The position numbers were made by a program, and so were the translations under genes. Below are positions 17,034 through 26,373 of a stretch of 64,000 bases of DNA, piece after piece. Position 1 is the stretch's first letter. The number at the start of each line of letters is the position of its first letter. The notes below the pieces were generated by a model, which saw nothing but the letters and a program-made list of their open reading frames with translations, had not been told where the DNA came from and made no database searches. Location of the stretch: contig NZ_QRGC01000013.1 in NCBI RefSeq assembly GCF_003448965.1, forward strand, positions 1 through 64,000, written 5' to 3'. This stretch comes from Oceanicella sp. SM1341 (lineage in GTDB: Bacteria > Pseudomonadota > Alphaproteobacteria > Rhodobacterales > Rhodobacteraceae).

Positions 17034-17079
17034 GCGGACAGGCCGTCCGCAATGCGGGGTGGCGGACAGATAGTCCGCC
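17034..17079 (-). terminator. Two sister hairpins behind the response regulator
   Basis: Hairpin A is gcggac-aggcc-gtccgc (17034-17050); hairpin B is ggcggac-agata-gtccgcc (17061-17079). They share the same stem words and lie 6 to 50 bases after the response-regulator stop on the minus strand. There is no U-tract, so this may be a Rho-type or stabilising structure rather than an intrinsic terminator. Confidence 0.5.
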
Positions 17080-17085
17080 CGGCGC

Positions 17086-17808
17086 TCAACTCCAGTCGAC
17101 GTCGCCGATGAAGATGTAGCCCGCGCCGTATATCGTCTTGATGAATGCGGGGTTGCGCGGGTCTTCGCGCAGCTTCACCCGCAGGCGGCTGATGCGCACG
17201 TCCATCGCCCGGTCGAAGCCGGAGCCCGCCCCGCCGCCGAGCCGGTCCTGCATCTGCTCGCGGCTCAGCAGCCGGTTGGGCTGCTCGAGGAACAGGCGCA
17301 GCAGGGCGCCCTCGGCGCGCGAGAGCGGGGCCTCCTCGCCGTCCGGGGCGGTGAGCACGTGGCGGTCGAAATCGGCCCGCCAGCCCGCGAAGCCGGCGCG
17401 CGCCTGCGGCGGGCCGGCCCGGGCGCGGCCGCGACGCAGCAACACCCGCACGCGGGTCACCACCTCCGCCGGGTCGAAGGGCTTGGTGATGTAGTCGTCC
17501 GCCCCGAGCTCGAGCCCGGTGATGCGGTCCTGCACCCGGGCGCGGCCGGAGACGATGATGATCGCCGCCCCGGTCTCGCGCGCGAGGCGCCAGACGAGCG
17601 CGAGCCCGTCCTGGTCGGGCAGGCCGAGGTCGACGAGGCAGACATCGGGGGTCATCCGCCGCAGGCCGGTCTCGAACTCCGCCACCCGGCCGAAGGCGGC
17701 GGTGCGGAAGCCCGCCTCCTCCAGCGCCGAGGCGAGCAGCACCCGGATCTCCGGCTCGTCGTCGAGCAGGGCGATCAGGGGGGCACAGGAGGCGGCCGGC
17801 GCGCTCAT
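17086..17808 (-). CDS. OmpR-type response regulator
   Basis: A 240-residue DNA-binding response regulator. The receiver domain (~1-120) has the acidic pair in IALLDDEPEIRVLL, the phospho-acceptor D60 in PDVCLVDLGLPDQDG, and the conserved lysine in YITKPFDPAEV. A winged-helix effector follows (LSRAEGALLRLFLEQPNRLLS, DRAMDVRISRLRVKLREDP, FIKTIYGAGYIF). Its start overlaps the last four bases of the hybrid kinase gene, so this is its cognate pair. The signal and regulon are not visible. Confidence 0.96.
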   Translation of the reverse strand: MSAPAASCAPLIALLDDEPEIRVLLASALEEAGFRTAAFGRVAEFETGLRRMTPDVCLVDLGLPDQDGLALVWRLARETGAAIIIVSGRARVQDRITGLELGADDYITKPFDPAEVVTRVRVLLRRGRARAGPPQARAGFAGWRADFDRHVLTAPDGEEAPLSRAEGALLRLFLEQPNRLLSREQMQDRLGGGAGSGFDRAMDVRISRLRVKLREDPRNPAFIKTIYGAGYIFIGDVDWS

Positions 17809-19643
17809 GGCAGGCTCGCGAGGCAGGCGGCGAGCTCGGCCCGCGCGAAGGGCTTGGGCAGCAGCGGTGCGCGGGCCGCGGCCTCCTGCCGGCGCGGGTC
17901 GTCCGGCGGCAGGCCGGTCATCAGCACGAGGCGCGGGCCGCCGGGGGGCAGGGTGCGGGCGAGGTCGAGCCCGGTGAGGCCGGGGCCCAGCACGAGGTCG
18001 GAGAGCACGAGGCCGATGCCCTCGACCGAGGCGAGCAGGCGGGCGGCCTCCTCGCCGGTGCCGGCCTCGATCACGCTGTGGCCGAGGGCGACGAGATCCT
18101 CGCGCAGCCCGTCGCGGATGTCGGGGTCGTCCTCGGCGAGCAGCACGAGACCGGGGGGCAGGGCGGCGGGCCGGCGGGCGGGCAGCGAGACCGACACCCG
18201 CGCCCCGCCGCCGGGCGCGTTGCCCAGCCGCAGCCGGCCGCCGGAGGCCCGGGCGAAGTCATACACCATCGCGAGGCCGAGGCCCGAGCCCGGCGCGCCG
18301 CGCTTGGTGGTGAAGAAGGGCTGGGTGGCGCGGGTGAGCGCCTCCTCGGAAAAGCCCGGCCCGCTGTCCTCCACCGTGATCTCCAGCCGCTCGGGGGTGA
18401 GGCGGGCGGCGAGGGTGATGCGCCCGGGGCGGCCGGCCAGCGCGTCGCGCGCGTTGAGGATGAGGTTGAGCACCGCGTCCTGCAGGAAGCCCGCGTCGAC
18501 CAGCACCTGCTCGCCCGGTGTCGCGTCGAGCGTGAGGGTGACGTCATCGGGCAGCGAGGGGCGGGCGAGCGGCAGGAGGCCGGCGAGCAGCACCGCGGGG
18601 TCGGTCACCCTCGGGGCGAGGCTGCGCGCGCCGGAGATGCTGCCCAGCCGCTCGATCAGCGCGCCGCCGCGCTCGGCCGCGGCACGGGTCGCGGCCACCG
18701 CCTCGCGCGCCTTCGGCGGCAGCTCCATCCCCTCCAGCCGCGATTGCAGGCCGAGGATGACGGTGAGGATGTTGGAGAAATCATGCGCGAGGCCGGAGGT
18801 GAGCTGGGCGGCAAGCTCGCGCTTCGCGGCATGGGTGAGGGCCTGGCGGGCGCGGGCCTCCTCGGTCACGTCGACCGAGAGGATGTAGACGCCCTGCACC
18901 CGGCCCTCCTCATCGAGATCGGGGGTGAAGGCGGCGCGCAGCCAGCGCGGCCCGTCGGAGAGCGAGAACTGGAAGGCGCGGCTCTCACCCGCGAGGGCGC
19001 GGTGCAGCTCGGGGCGGATGATGTTGTAGGCCTCCGGCCCCAGCGCCTCCGAGATGCTGCGCCCCACCACCGGCCCCTTCGCGGAGGGGATCACCAGCGG
19101 CAGCTGGTCGTTCGACCAGGTGTAGGTCTCCGTGCGGTCGAGATGGGCGATATGCGCCGGGGTCATCCGGGTGATGAGGCGGATGCGCGCCTCGCTCTCG
19201 GCCAGGGCCGCCTTGGCCTCGCGCAGGTCGGCGATGGTGGTGGCAAGCTCGCGGTTGGCGCGGGCGAGGTCTTCCGAGTGGCTCAGCAGCTTCTCGGAGA
19301 GGGTCTCGGAGCGGGCGCGCAGCAGGCGCTCCTGGGCGCGGATGGCGGTGATGTCGGTGTAGACGGTCACCCAGCCGCCGGGCTCCAGCGGGTGGCCCTC
19401 GATGGAGATCACCTGGCCGTTGGGCCGGTCGCGCTCGAAGTAATGCGGCTCGAAGCGGCGGGCCTTCTCCACCCTGAGCGCCACCAGCGCCTCCACGTCG
19501 CCGGGCCCGTATTCGCCGCGCTCGGTCATGCAGCGGATGATCGCCTCGAAGGAGGCGCCGGGCCGGGTGAGCTCGGGCGGCAGGGCGAACATCTCGCGAA
19601 AGCGGCTGTTGGCCAGCCGCAGGTTCAGCTCCGCGTCGAACAC
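17805..19643 (-). CDS. Hybrid PAS histidine kinase with C-terminal receiver
   Basis: A 612-residue kinase. Two PAS-like sensor segments (~1-100 and ~150-265) are joined by a coiled coil (~102-150, RSETLSEKLLSHSEDLARAN). The HisKA block has phospho-acceptor H287 in LTSGLAHDFSNILTV. The HATPase domain shows VLNLILNARDA, VEDSGPGFSEEAL and GSGLGLAMVYDF. The C-terminal receiver (~500-610) has LVLLAEDDPDIR and the acceptor Asp in LVLSDLVLGPG. No membrane helix is present, so it senses inside the cell. The first usable in-frame start is GTG 19643, which appears to cut the first PAS helix; see the frameshift finding. Confidence 0.9.
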   Translation of the reverse strand: MFDAELNLRLANSRFREMFALPPELTRPGASFEAIIRCMTERGEYGPGDVEALVALRVEKARRFEPHYFERDRPNGQVISIEGHPLEPGGWVTVYTDITAIRAQERLLRARSETLSEKLLSHSEDLARANRELATTIADLREAKAALAESEARIRLITRMTPAHIAHLDRTETYTWSNDQLPLVIPSAKGPVVGRSISEALGPEAYNIIRPELHRALAGESRAFQFSLSDGPRWLRAAFTPDLDEEGRVQGVYILSVDVTEEARARQALTHAAKRELAAQLTSGLAHDFSNILTVILGLQSRLEGMELPPKAREAVAATRAAAERGGALIERLGSISGARSLAPRVTDPAVLLAGLLPLARPSLPDDVTLTLDATPGEQVLVDAGFLQDAVLNLILNARDALAGRPGRITLAARLTPERLEITVEDSGPGFSEEALTRATQPFFTTKRGAPGSGLGLAMVYDFARASGGRLRLGNAPGGGARVSVSLPARRPAALPPGLVLLAEDDPDIRDGLREDLVALGHSVIEAGTGEEAARLLASVEGIGLVLSDLVLGPGLTGLDLARTLPPGGPRLVLMTGLPPDDPRRQEAAARAPLLPKPFARAELAACLASLP

Positions 19644-19934
19644 GGATATCGCCTGCTGGATGAGGTTGAGCGCCCCGCGCAGCAGCCGGTCGTCGCCCCG
19701 GCCGGGCAGGGATGGCGGCGCTGGTCCGATGACATGTCCTCCCGTCGTTTTTCCGCCAGTCTGGCGGGGCCGCGGGCCGCGGGCAAGGGGGCGCCGTTAC
19801 AATTGGTTACATTCGCGACATACTGCGGACGGATTCCGGGGCTTCACTCGGGATTGCCGGAGACAGGGGCCACCAGATGCCCCGCCCGGTACAGCGACGG
19901 CCGCAGCAAGACGGCCGCAAGGGAGGAGACGCCA

Positions 19935-21908
19935 TTGACCACCGCCGCCCATGCCGGGGACGGCCCGGACACGCTCGCGAAGCTGCTGGCGCACAATGCC
20001 GCCGTGCACGGCGACCGCCCGGCCTACCGCGAGAAGGAATTCGGCATCTGGCAGACCGACACCTGGGCCGGGAGCGCGGAGAAGGTGCGCGCCCTCGGCC
20101 TGGGCCTGCTGGCGACGGGGCTGCGGCGCCACGCCCATGTGGCGATCATCGGCTCGAACCGCCCCGACCTCTACCGCGCCATGGTGGCGGTGCAATGCGC
20201 CGGCGGCATCCCTGTGCCGCTCTACCAGGATGCGGTGGCCGAGGAGATGGCCTATGTGCTGGGCCATTGCGGCGCCGAGCTCGCCATCGTCGAGGACCAG
20301 GAGCAGGTCGACAAGCTGCTCTCGATCTCCGACCAGACCCCGGCGCTGCAGGGCATCCTCTACCTCGACCCCCGCGGCCTGCGCAAATACGACCATTCCC
20401 GCCTGCGCGCCTTCCACGAGGTGGAGGAGCTCGGCCGGCAGCATGCCGCCGAGCATGCCGCGGTGCTCGACGCGATCATCTCCGGCACCACCGGGCGCGA
20501 CACCTGCGTGATGCTCTACACCTCCGGCACCACCGGCAAGCCCAAGGGCGTGGTGCTGAGCCATGACAACATCATCCGCACCGCCCGCGCCTCGGCCGAG
20601 TTCGACCATCTCGGCCCGCGGGACTCGGTGCTCGCCTACCTGCCGATGGCCTGGGTGGGGGATTTCATCTTCTCCATGGGCCAGGCCTATTGCACCGGTT
20701 TCTGCGTGTGCTGCCCGGAGAGTGCCGAGACCATGCAGGCCGACATGCGCGAGATCGGGCCGAGCTATTTCTTCGCCCCGCCGCGCTTCTTCGAGGGGCT
20801 GCTCACCTCGGTCACCATCCGCATGGAAGACGCGGGCGCGCTGAAGAAGCGGCTCTTCCGCCACTACATGGCGGTGGCGCGGCGCGTGGGCCCGGCGCTG
20901 CTCGACGGCAGGCCGGTGTCCCTCGCCGACAGGCTGCGCTACCGGCTGGGCGCGCTCCTCGTCTACGAGCCGCTGAAGAACGCGCTGGGCCTGAGCCGGG
21001 TGCGGGTGGGCTACACGGCGGGCGAGGCGATCGGGCCGGAGATCTTCGATTTCTACCGCGCGCTCGGGATCAATCTCAAGCAGCTCTACGGCCAGACCGA
21101 GGCGAGCGTGTTCATCACCCAGCAGCCCGACGGCGAGGTGCACGCCGACACGGTGGGCGTGCCCAGCCCCGGCGTGGAGCTGCGCATCGGCGAGAACGGC
21201 GAGGTGTATTACCGCTCGCCCGGCACCTTCGTGGAGTATTACCACAACCCGCAGAGCACCGCCGACACCAAGGACGCGCACGGCTGGGTGGCCACGGGCG
21301 ACGCCGGCTTCATCGAGCCGGAGACCGGCCATCTGCGCATCATCGACCGGGCGAAGGACGTGGGCAAGATGGCCGAGGGCAGCCTCTTCGCGCCCAAGTA
21401 CGTCGAGAACAAGCTCAAGTTCTTCCCCGACATCCTCGAGGCGGTGGTGTTCGGCAACGGCCGGGCGGAGTGCACCGCCTTCCTCAACATCGACCTCGGC
21501 GCGGTGGGCAACTGGGCGGAGCGCAACAACATCGCCTATGCCTCCTACCAGGAGCTCGCCGGCCACCCCCGCGTGCTCGAGACGCTGGCCGCCCACGTGG
21601 CCGAGGTGAACCGCTCGCTCGCCGCCGACCCGATGCTTTCCGCCTGCCAGGTGCACCGCTTCCTCGTGCTGCACAAGGAGCTCGACGCCGATGACGGTGA
21701 GCTCACCCGCACCCGCAAGGTGCGCCGCCGCATCATCGAGGAGCGCTATGCCGTGCTGATCGAGGGGCTCTATTCCGGCGCGCACCGGGTGTTCGTGGAG
21801 ACCGCCGTCACCTACGAGGACGGCCGGCAGGGCACCATCTCCGCCACGCTGGAGATCCGCGAGGCGAAGACCTTTCCGGTTGCCTCTCCGGGGAGGGCGG
21901 CGGCATGA
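19935..21908 (+). CDS. Long-chain-type acyl-CoA synthetase (AMP-forming)
   Basis: A 657-residue adenylate-forming ligase of the FadD15/long-chain group that activates a carboxylic acid with ATP and CoA. The AMP-binding motif is MLYTSGTTGKPKGVVLSHDN. QLYGQTEASVFI, GWVATGDAGFIEPETGHLRI and DRAKDVGKMAEGSLFAPKYV follow in the normal order. The start is TTG 19935 with a strong GGGAGGAG 6 bases upstream; the frame is open far upstream only because it is antisense to the kinase. The stop overlaps livG (ATGA). It opens the Liv-type operon, which suggests that it activates the imported acid. Confidence 0.93.
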   Translation: MTTAAHAGDGPDTLAKLLAHNAAVHGDRPAYREKEFGIWQTDTWAGSAEKVRALGLGLLATGLRRHAHVAIIGSNRPDLYRAMVAVQCAGGIPVPLYQDAVAEEMAYVLGHCGAELAIVEDQEQVDKLLSISDQTPALQGILYLDPRGLRKYDHSRLRAFHEVEELGRQHAAEHAAVLDAIISGTTGRDTCVMLYTSGTTGKPKGVVLSHDNIIRTARASAEFDHLGPRDSVLAYLPMAWVGDFIFSMGQAYCTGFCVCCPESAETMQADMREIGPSYFFAPPRFFEGLLTSVTIRMEDAGALKKRLFRHYMAVARRVGPALLDGRPVSLADRLRYRLGALLVYEPLKNALGLSRVRVGYTAGEAIGPEIFDFYRALGINLKQLYGQTEASVFITQQPDGEVHADTVGVPSPGVELRIGENGEVYYRSPGTFVEYYHNPQSTADTKDAHGWVATGDAGFIEPETGHLRIIDRAKDVGKMAEGSLFAPKYVENKLKFFPDILEAVVFGNGRAECTAFLNIDLGAVGNWAERNNIAYASYQELAGHPRVLETLAAHVAEVNRSLAADPMLSACQVHRFLVLHKELDADDGELTRTRKVRRRIIEERYAVLIEGLYSGAHRVFVETAVTYEDGRQGTISATLEIREAKTFPVASPGRAAA

Positions 21909-22693
21909 GGGACACGGCGACCGTGGAGCCGATGCTCGACATCCGCAACATCACCCTGCGCTTCGGCGGGGTGGTGGCGATCCGCGACATTTCCTTCGAC
22001 ATCCGCCAGGGCGAGATCCGCGCCATCATCGGGCCGAACGGGGCCGGCAAGTCCTCGATGCTCAACGTCATCAACGGCTTCTACCACCCGCAGGAGGGCG
22101 AAATCTGGTTTCGCGGCAAGCGCCGCGGCCCGATGCGCCCGCACGAGATCGCCCGCCAGGGCCTCGCGCGCACCTTCCAGAACATCGCGCTCTTCAAGGG
22201 CATGACCACGCTCGACAACATCATGACCGGGCGGATGACCCGCATGAGGAGCTCGATGCTCGAGCAGGCGCTGTGGTGGGGCCGGGCCGAGCGCGAGGAG
22301 AACGCCCACCGCGAGAAGGTGGAGCGCATCATCGACTTCCTCGAGATCCAGTCGATCCGCAAGACCCCGGTGGGCCGGCTGCCCTACGGGCTCCAGAAGC
22401 GGGTGGAGCTGGGCCGCGCGCTTGCCGCCGAGCCGGAGCTCTTGCTGCTCGACGAGCCGATGGCCGGCATGAACGTGGAGGAGAAGGAGGACATGTCGCG
22501 CTTCATCCTTGACGTGAACGACGAGTTCGGCACCACCATCGCGCTGATCGAGCACGACATGGGCGTGGTGATGGACATCTCCGACCGCGTGGTGGTGCTC
22601 GACTACGGCCGCAAGATCGGCGACGGCACCCCCGACGAGGTGCGCAACAACCCCGACGTGATCGACGCCTACCTGGGAGTGAGCCATGACTGA
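21905..22693 (+). CDS. Liv-type ABC importer ATPase (LivG family)
   Basis: A 262-residue ATPase of a branched-chain amino-acid-type (HAAT) importer. Walker A is GPNGAGKSSM, the signature region is LPYGLQKRVELGRALAAEPE, and Walker B is LLLLDEPMAGMNVEEKED. The H-loop is ALIEHDMGVVMDISDRVVVL. The ATG overlaps the ligase stop, and GGGGAGGG lies upstream. The C-terminus (YLGVSHD) is typical of LivG. The permease genes follow after a 159-base gap. Confidence 0.95.
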   Translation: MRDTATVEPMLDIRNITLRFGGVVAIRDISFDIRQGEIRAIIGPNGAGKSSMLNVINGFYHPQEGEIWFRGKRRGPMRPHEIARQGLARTFQNIALFKGMTTLDNIMTGRMTRMRSSMLEQALWWGRAEREENAHREKVERIIDFLEIQSIRKTPVGRLPYGLQKRVELGRALAAEPELLLLDEPMAGMNVEEKEDMSRFILDVNDEFGTTIALIEHDMGVVMDISDRVVVLDYGRKIGDGTPDEVRNNPDVIDAYLGVSHD

Positions 22694-22852
22694 GCCCCTC
22701 CACGCAACCCGCCCCGCGCACCGGCGCCCCGGCCGGAGCGCAGCGCAGAGCCGGGGCCTCCCGGCCGCGACCGGGCGGCACGCCGGGCCCGCGAGGCCCC
22801 GGATTGCCGCTGCCGCGGCCTCCGGGGCAGGTCGGCGCGGGAGGGCGGGCGC
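22694..22852. other. Intra-operon gap with a GC hairpin
   Basis: The 159 bases between the LivG-type ATPase and the first permease contain the inverted repeat gccccggc (22726-22733) and gccggggc (22750-22757). Such a stem could trim or stabilise the message and change the ratio of ATPase to permease. No reading frame or start is credible here. Confidence 0.4.
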
Positions 22853-23878
22853 ATGAGCATCGAGGCGCTGAACCTCATCGAGGTGCTGATCAACGGGCTG
22901 ATGGCCGGGGTGATGTATGCGCTCGTGGCGCTGGGCTTCGTGCTCATCTTCAAGTCCTCCGGCATCTTCAACTACGCGCAGGGCGTGATGGCGCTCTTCG
23001 CCGCGATGACGCTGGTGGGGCTGCAGACCGGGCAGGTGCCCTTCGCCCACCTGCTCAACGCGATCACCGGCATGCATGTCACCCATTTCGGCTGGAACAT
23101 GCCCTCGGGCCTCGCCATCCTGCTCACGCTGGGGGTGATGGTGGGGCTCGCCTTCCTGGTGGAGCGGCTCGTGCTCAAGCACCTGGTGAACCAGGAGCCG
23201 ATCATCCTGTTCATGGCCACCATCGGCCTTGCCTTCTTCCTCGAGGGTTTCGGCGACCTGATGTGGACCGCCGAGATCAAGCAGCTCGACGTGGGCCTGC
23301 CCGGCGGCCTCTCGGAGTGGTTCGAGGGCGCCTCCATGGCGCTGGCCGACCCCGAGGCGGGCTACTGGGGCATGTATGTCGACAAGCTCGACGTGACCGC
23401 GGCGGTGGTCGCCGCCCTGCTGGTGATCTCGCTCACGCTCTTCAGCCAGTACACCCGCGCCGGCCGCGCCCTGCGCGCGGTGGCGGACGACCACCAGGCC
23501 GCGCTCTCGGTGGGCATCTCGCTGCGCTTCATCTGGGTGATGGTCTGGTCGATCGCGGGGCTGGTGGCGCTGGTGGCCGGCATCATGTGGGGCTCCAAGA
23601 CCGGGGTGCAGACCTCGCTCTCGCTCATCGCGCTCAAGGCGCTGCCGGTGCTGATGCTGGGCGGTTTCACCTCGATCCCCGGCGCCATCGTGGGCGGGCT
23701 GATCATCGGGGCGGGGGAGAAACTGTTCGAGTACTTCGTCACCTCCGACGCCTTCCACGGCCTCACCGGCTTCAACATCGACGCCACCGAGAACTGGTTC
23801 GCCTACGTGCTGGCGCTGCTCTTCCTCGTGTTCCGGCCGCAGGGCCTGTTCGGCGACCGCATCATCGAGAGGGTCTGA
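22853..23878 (+). CDS. Liv-type ABC importer permease (LivH family)
   Basis: A 341-residue inner-membrane permease with about eight hydrophobic segments. It starts EALNLIEVLINGLMAGVMYA, the usual LivH N-terminus, and carries GFVLIFKSSGIFNYAQGVMA, the coupling-loop block RAGRALRAVADDHQAALSVGI and LPVLMLGGFTSIPGAIVGGL. GGGAGGGCGGG precedes the ATG. It pairs with the LivM-type permease three bases downstream. Confidence 0.95.
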   Translation: MSIEALNLIEVLINGLMAGVMYALVALGFVLIFKSSGIFNYAQGVMALFAAMTLVGLQTGQVPFAHLLNAITGMHVTHFGWNMPSGLAILLTLGVMVGLAFLVERLVLKHLVNQEPIILFMATIGLAFFLEGFGDLMWTAEIKQLDVGLPGGLSEWFEGASMALADPEAGYWGMYVDKLDVTAAVVAALLVISLTLFSQYTRAGRALRAVADDHQAALSVGISLRFIWVMVWSIAGLVALVAGIMWGSKTGVQTSLSLIALKALPVLMLGGFTSIPGAIVGGLIIGAGEKLFEYFVTSDAFHGLTGFNIDATENWFAYVLALLFLVFRPQGLFGDRIIERV

Positions 23879-23881
23879 GAG

Positions 23882-24958
23882 ATGTTCTACCGCGAGGCCG
23901 GCGACTTCAAGACGAGCTATTCCGACGACGGCCAGACCTTCCCCATCGCCTTCGACCGCTGGCGCTACTACGCGGTGATGGCGGTGGCCTTCCTGGTCAT
24001 CCCGTTCCTCATCAACGACTACTGGGAAAAGTCGATCCTGATGCCCTTCCTCGTGTGGTCCACGGTGGCGATCGGGCTCAACATCCTCACCGGCTACTGC
24101 GGCCAGCTCAGCCTGGGCACCGGCGGCTTCATGGCGGTGGGGGCCTATGCCTCCTACAAGCTGATGACCGCCTTTCCCGAGCTCAACATCTTCTTCGTGG
24201 TGCTGCTCTCGGGGGGGATCACCGCGCTTGTCGGCGTGCTCTTCGGCCTGCCCTCGATGCGCATCAAGGGCTTCTACCTCGCGGTGGCGACGCTGGCGGC
24301 GCAGTTCTTCCTGGTCTGGCTCTTCAACAAGGTGCCGTGGTTCTACAACTACTCCGCCTCCGGCCAGATCACCGCGCCCGAGCGCTCGGTGTTCGGCATC
24401 CTGGTGACCGGGCCCAACGCGGCACCCTGGGCCACCTATCTCTTCGCCCTCGTCATCCTCACCGGCCTCGCCTGGGTGGCGCGAAACCTCACCCGCGGCC
24501 GGGTGGGTCGCTCGTGGATGGCGATCCGCGACATGGACATCGCCGCCGAGATCATCGGGGTGAACCCGCTCGCGACCAAGCTCTCGGCCTTCGCGGTCTC
24601 CTCCTTCTACATCGGGGTGGGGGGGGCGCTGTTCTTCTCCGTCTACCTCGGCGCGGCGGAAGTGGGCGAGGCCTTCGGCATCGACAAGTCCTTCCTCGTG
24701 CTCTTCATGATCATCATCGGCGGGCTGGGCTCGATCTTCGGCAGCTTCGCCGGGGCGGCCTTCATGGTGCTGTTGCCGGTGCTGCTGAAGAACGTGCTGG
24801 TGGGCGGCCTCGGCTGGCCCACCGATCTCGCCGCCCACCTGCAGATGCTCATCGTGGGCGGGCTCATCGTGCTCTTCCTCATCCTCGAGCCGCACGGGCT
24901 CGCCCAGCTCTGGCGCATCGCCAAGGAGAAGCTGCGCCTCTGGCCCTTCCCGCACTGA
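23882..24958 (+). CDS. Liv-type ABC importer permease (LivM family)
   Basis: A 358-residue permease. LNILTGYCGQLSLGTGGFMA, GLPSMRIKGFYLAVATLAAQ and the coupling segment GRSWMAIRDMDIAAEIIGV are LivM hallmarks. The end is GLAQLWRIAKEKLRLWPFPH. About nine membrane segments are visible. An N-terminal cytosolic stretch (YREAGDFKTSYSDDGQTFPI) is longer than in classic LivM and recurs in this aromatic-acid-type subgroup as I remember it. It begins three bases after the LivH-type stop. Confidence 0.95.
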   Translation: MFYREAGDFKTSYSDDGQTFPIAFDRWRYYAVMAVAFLVIPFLINDYWEKSILMPFLVWSTVAIGLNILTGYCGQLSLGTGGFMAVGAYASYKLMTAFPELNIFFVVLLSGGITALVGVLFGLPSMRIKGFYLAVATLAAQFFLVWLFNKVPWFYNYSASGQITAPERSVFGILVTGPNAAPWATYLFALVILTGLAWVARNLTRGRVGRSWMAIRDMDIAAEIIGVNPLATKLSAFAVSSFYIGVGGALFFSVYLGAAEVGEAFGIDKSFLVLFMIIIGGLGSIFGSFAGAAFMVLLPVLLKNVLVGGLGWPTDLAAHLQMLIVGGLIVLFLILEPHGLAQLWRIAKEKLRLWPFPH

Positions 24959-25029
24959 CCGCATTCCAAGCCTGCGCACCCGGGGTCAACCCGGGGCGCG
25001 ACACCAATTTTCCTGGGAGGAAACCCGTC

Positions 25030-26316
25030 ATGAAACTGAAACTCGCGCTGCTTGCCGCCTCGATGCTCACCGCCGCCGGCCCGGCCGCGGCCGACCTCAC
25101 CTTCCCGATGCTGAGCTACCGCACCGGGGCCTATGCCAACAACGGCATCCCCTTCGCCGACGGCTACCACGACTACCTCACCCTGGTGAACGAGCGTGAC
25201 GGCGGCATCGGCGGCGAGAAGATCCGCATCACCGAATGCGAGACCGCCTACAACACCGAGAAGGGCGTGGAGTGCTACGAGAGCACCAAGGGCGAGGGCG
25301 CGCTGATCTACCAGCCGCTCTCCACCGGCATCACCTACCAGATCATCCCCAAGGCGACGGCCGACGGCATCGCCATCCATTCCATGGGCTACGGGCGCAC
25401 CTCGGCGGCGGACGGCAAGGTGTTCAAGTGGGTGTTCAACTACCCCGGCACCTACTGGGACGCGGCCTCGGTGATGGTCAAGCACATCATCGACGTGGAG
25501 GGCGGCGATGTCTCGGGCAAGACCATCGCGCTGCTCTACCACAACTCCGCCTACGGCAAGGAGCCGATCCGCACGCTCGAGGAGCTCTCCAAGAAGCACG
25601 GGTTCAAGCTGCAGCTCCTCGCGGTCGACCACCCCGGGCTGGAGCAGAAGTCGCAATGGCTGGAAATCCGCCGCTCGCGCCCCGACTACGTGCTGATGTG
25701 GGGCTGGGGCGCGATGAACCCCACCGCCATCCAGGAGGCGGCCAACGTGCGCTACCCGATGGACCATTTCATCGGCGTCTGGTGGTCGGGCTCGGAGAAT
25801 GACGTGAAACAGGCCGGAGACCGGGCCGACGGCTACAAGGCCGTCACCTTCCACGGCGTGGGCGACGATTACCCGATCTACGACGACCTCAAGACCCATG
25901 TCACCGACAAGGGCCTCGCGGCAGGGGCGGGCGACCAGCTCGGCACCGTGCTCTACAACCGCGGCATGTACGCGGCGATGCTGGCGGTGGAGGCGGCGAA
26001 GACCGCGCAGGAGATCCACGGCACCGCCGCCATCGACGCCGCGATGATGCGCGACGGCATGGAGGCGCTGGAGATCACCGAGGAGAAGATGGCCGCGCTG
26101 GGCCTGCCGGGCTTCGGCCCCGCGTTCTCGGTGAGCTGCGCCGACCACGGCGGCCCGGGCATCGGCATGATCCAGCAATGGGACGCGAAGGCCGGCGAAT
26201 ACACCATCATCACCGACCAGATCGAGCCCGACCGCGAGGTGATCGGCCCGTTGATCGAGGAGGATGCCTCCGCCTTCGCCGCCGAGGCCGGCATCGAGCC
26301 GCGCGCCTGCGAGTGA
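25030..26316 (+). CDS. Liv-type ABC importer substrate-binding protein
   Basis: A 428-residue periplasmic protein with a signal peptide (MKLKLALLAASMLTAAGPAA then A/D). It has the two-lobe LivJ/LivK-like fold: LTFPMLSYRTGAYANNGIPF, YLTLVNERDGGIGGEKIRI, GKTIALLYHNSAYGKEPIRT, and a late GIGMIQQWDAKAGEYTII. A start at 25030 has GGGAGGAAA 6 bases upstream. Divergence from amino-acid binders and the surrounding ligases point to a different carboxylate ligand; which one cannot be told from sequence. Confidence 0.93.
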   Translation: MKLKLALLAASMLTAAGPAAADLTFPMLSYRTGAYANNGIPFADGYHDYLTLVNERDGGIGGEKIRITECETAYNTEKGVECYESTKGEGALIYQPLSTGITYQIIPKATADGIAIHSMGYGRTSAADGKVFKWVFNYPGTYWDAASVMVKHIIDVEGGDVSGKTIALLYHNSAYGKEPIRTLEELSKKHGFKLQLLAVDHPGLEQKSQWLEIRRSRPDYVLMWGWGAMNPTAIQEAANVRYPMDHFIGVWWSGSENDVKQAGDRADGYKAVTFHGVGDDYPIYDDLKTHVTDKGLAAGAGDQLGTVLYNRGMYAAMLAVEAAKTAQEIHGTAAIDAAMMRDGMEALEITEEKMAALGLPGFGPAFSVSCADHGGPGIGMIQQWDAKAGEYTIITDQIEPDREVIGPLIEEDASAFAAEAGIEPRACE

Positions 26317-26373
26317 GCCTTCCGCGCCGCCCCCGCCCGGGGCGGCGCCCGTCCTGCCCCGGGGGGAGAGCCG

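Larger units (their letters stand above)
16698..17085. other. Gap with tandem repeats and two related hairpins
   Basis: About 390 bases between the sigma factor start and the response-regulator stop. The half near the sigma gene is GC-rich and featureless apart from palindromes such as gggccggcgccggcc. The other half holds a 28-bp tandem repeat and two hairpins, listed separately. No clear promoter for the sigma factor can be read, though its promoter must lie here if it is transcribed apart from the two-component genes. Confidence 0.55.

Noticed and set aside
18078..19934. Plus-strand extension of the acyl-CoA synthetase frame over 1.8 kb
   Set aside because: It is antisense to the kinase and response regulator, which have full domain evidence; the TTG at 19935 has its own strong ribosome site.
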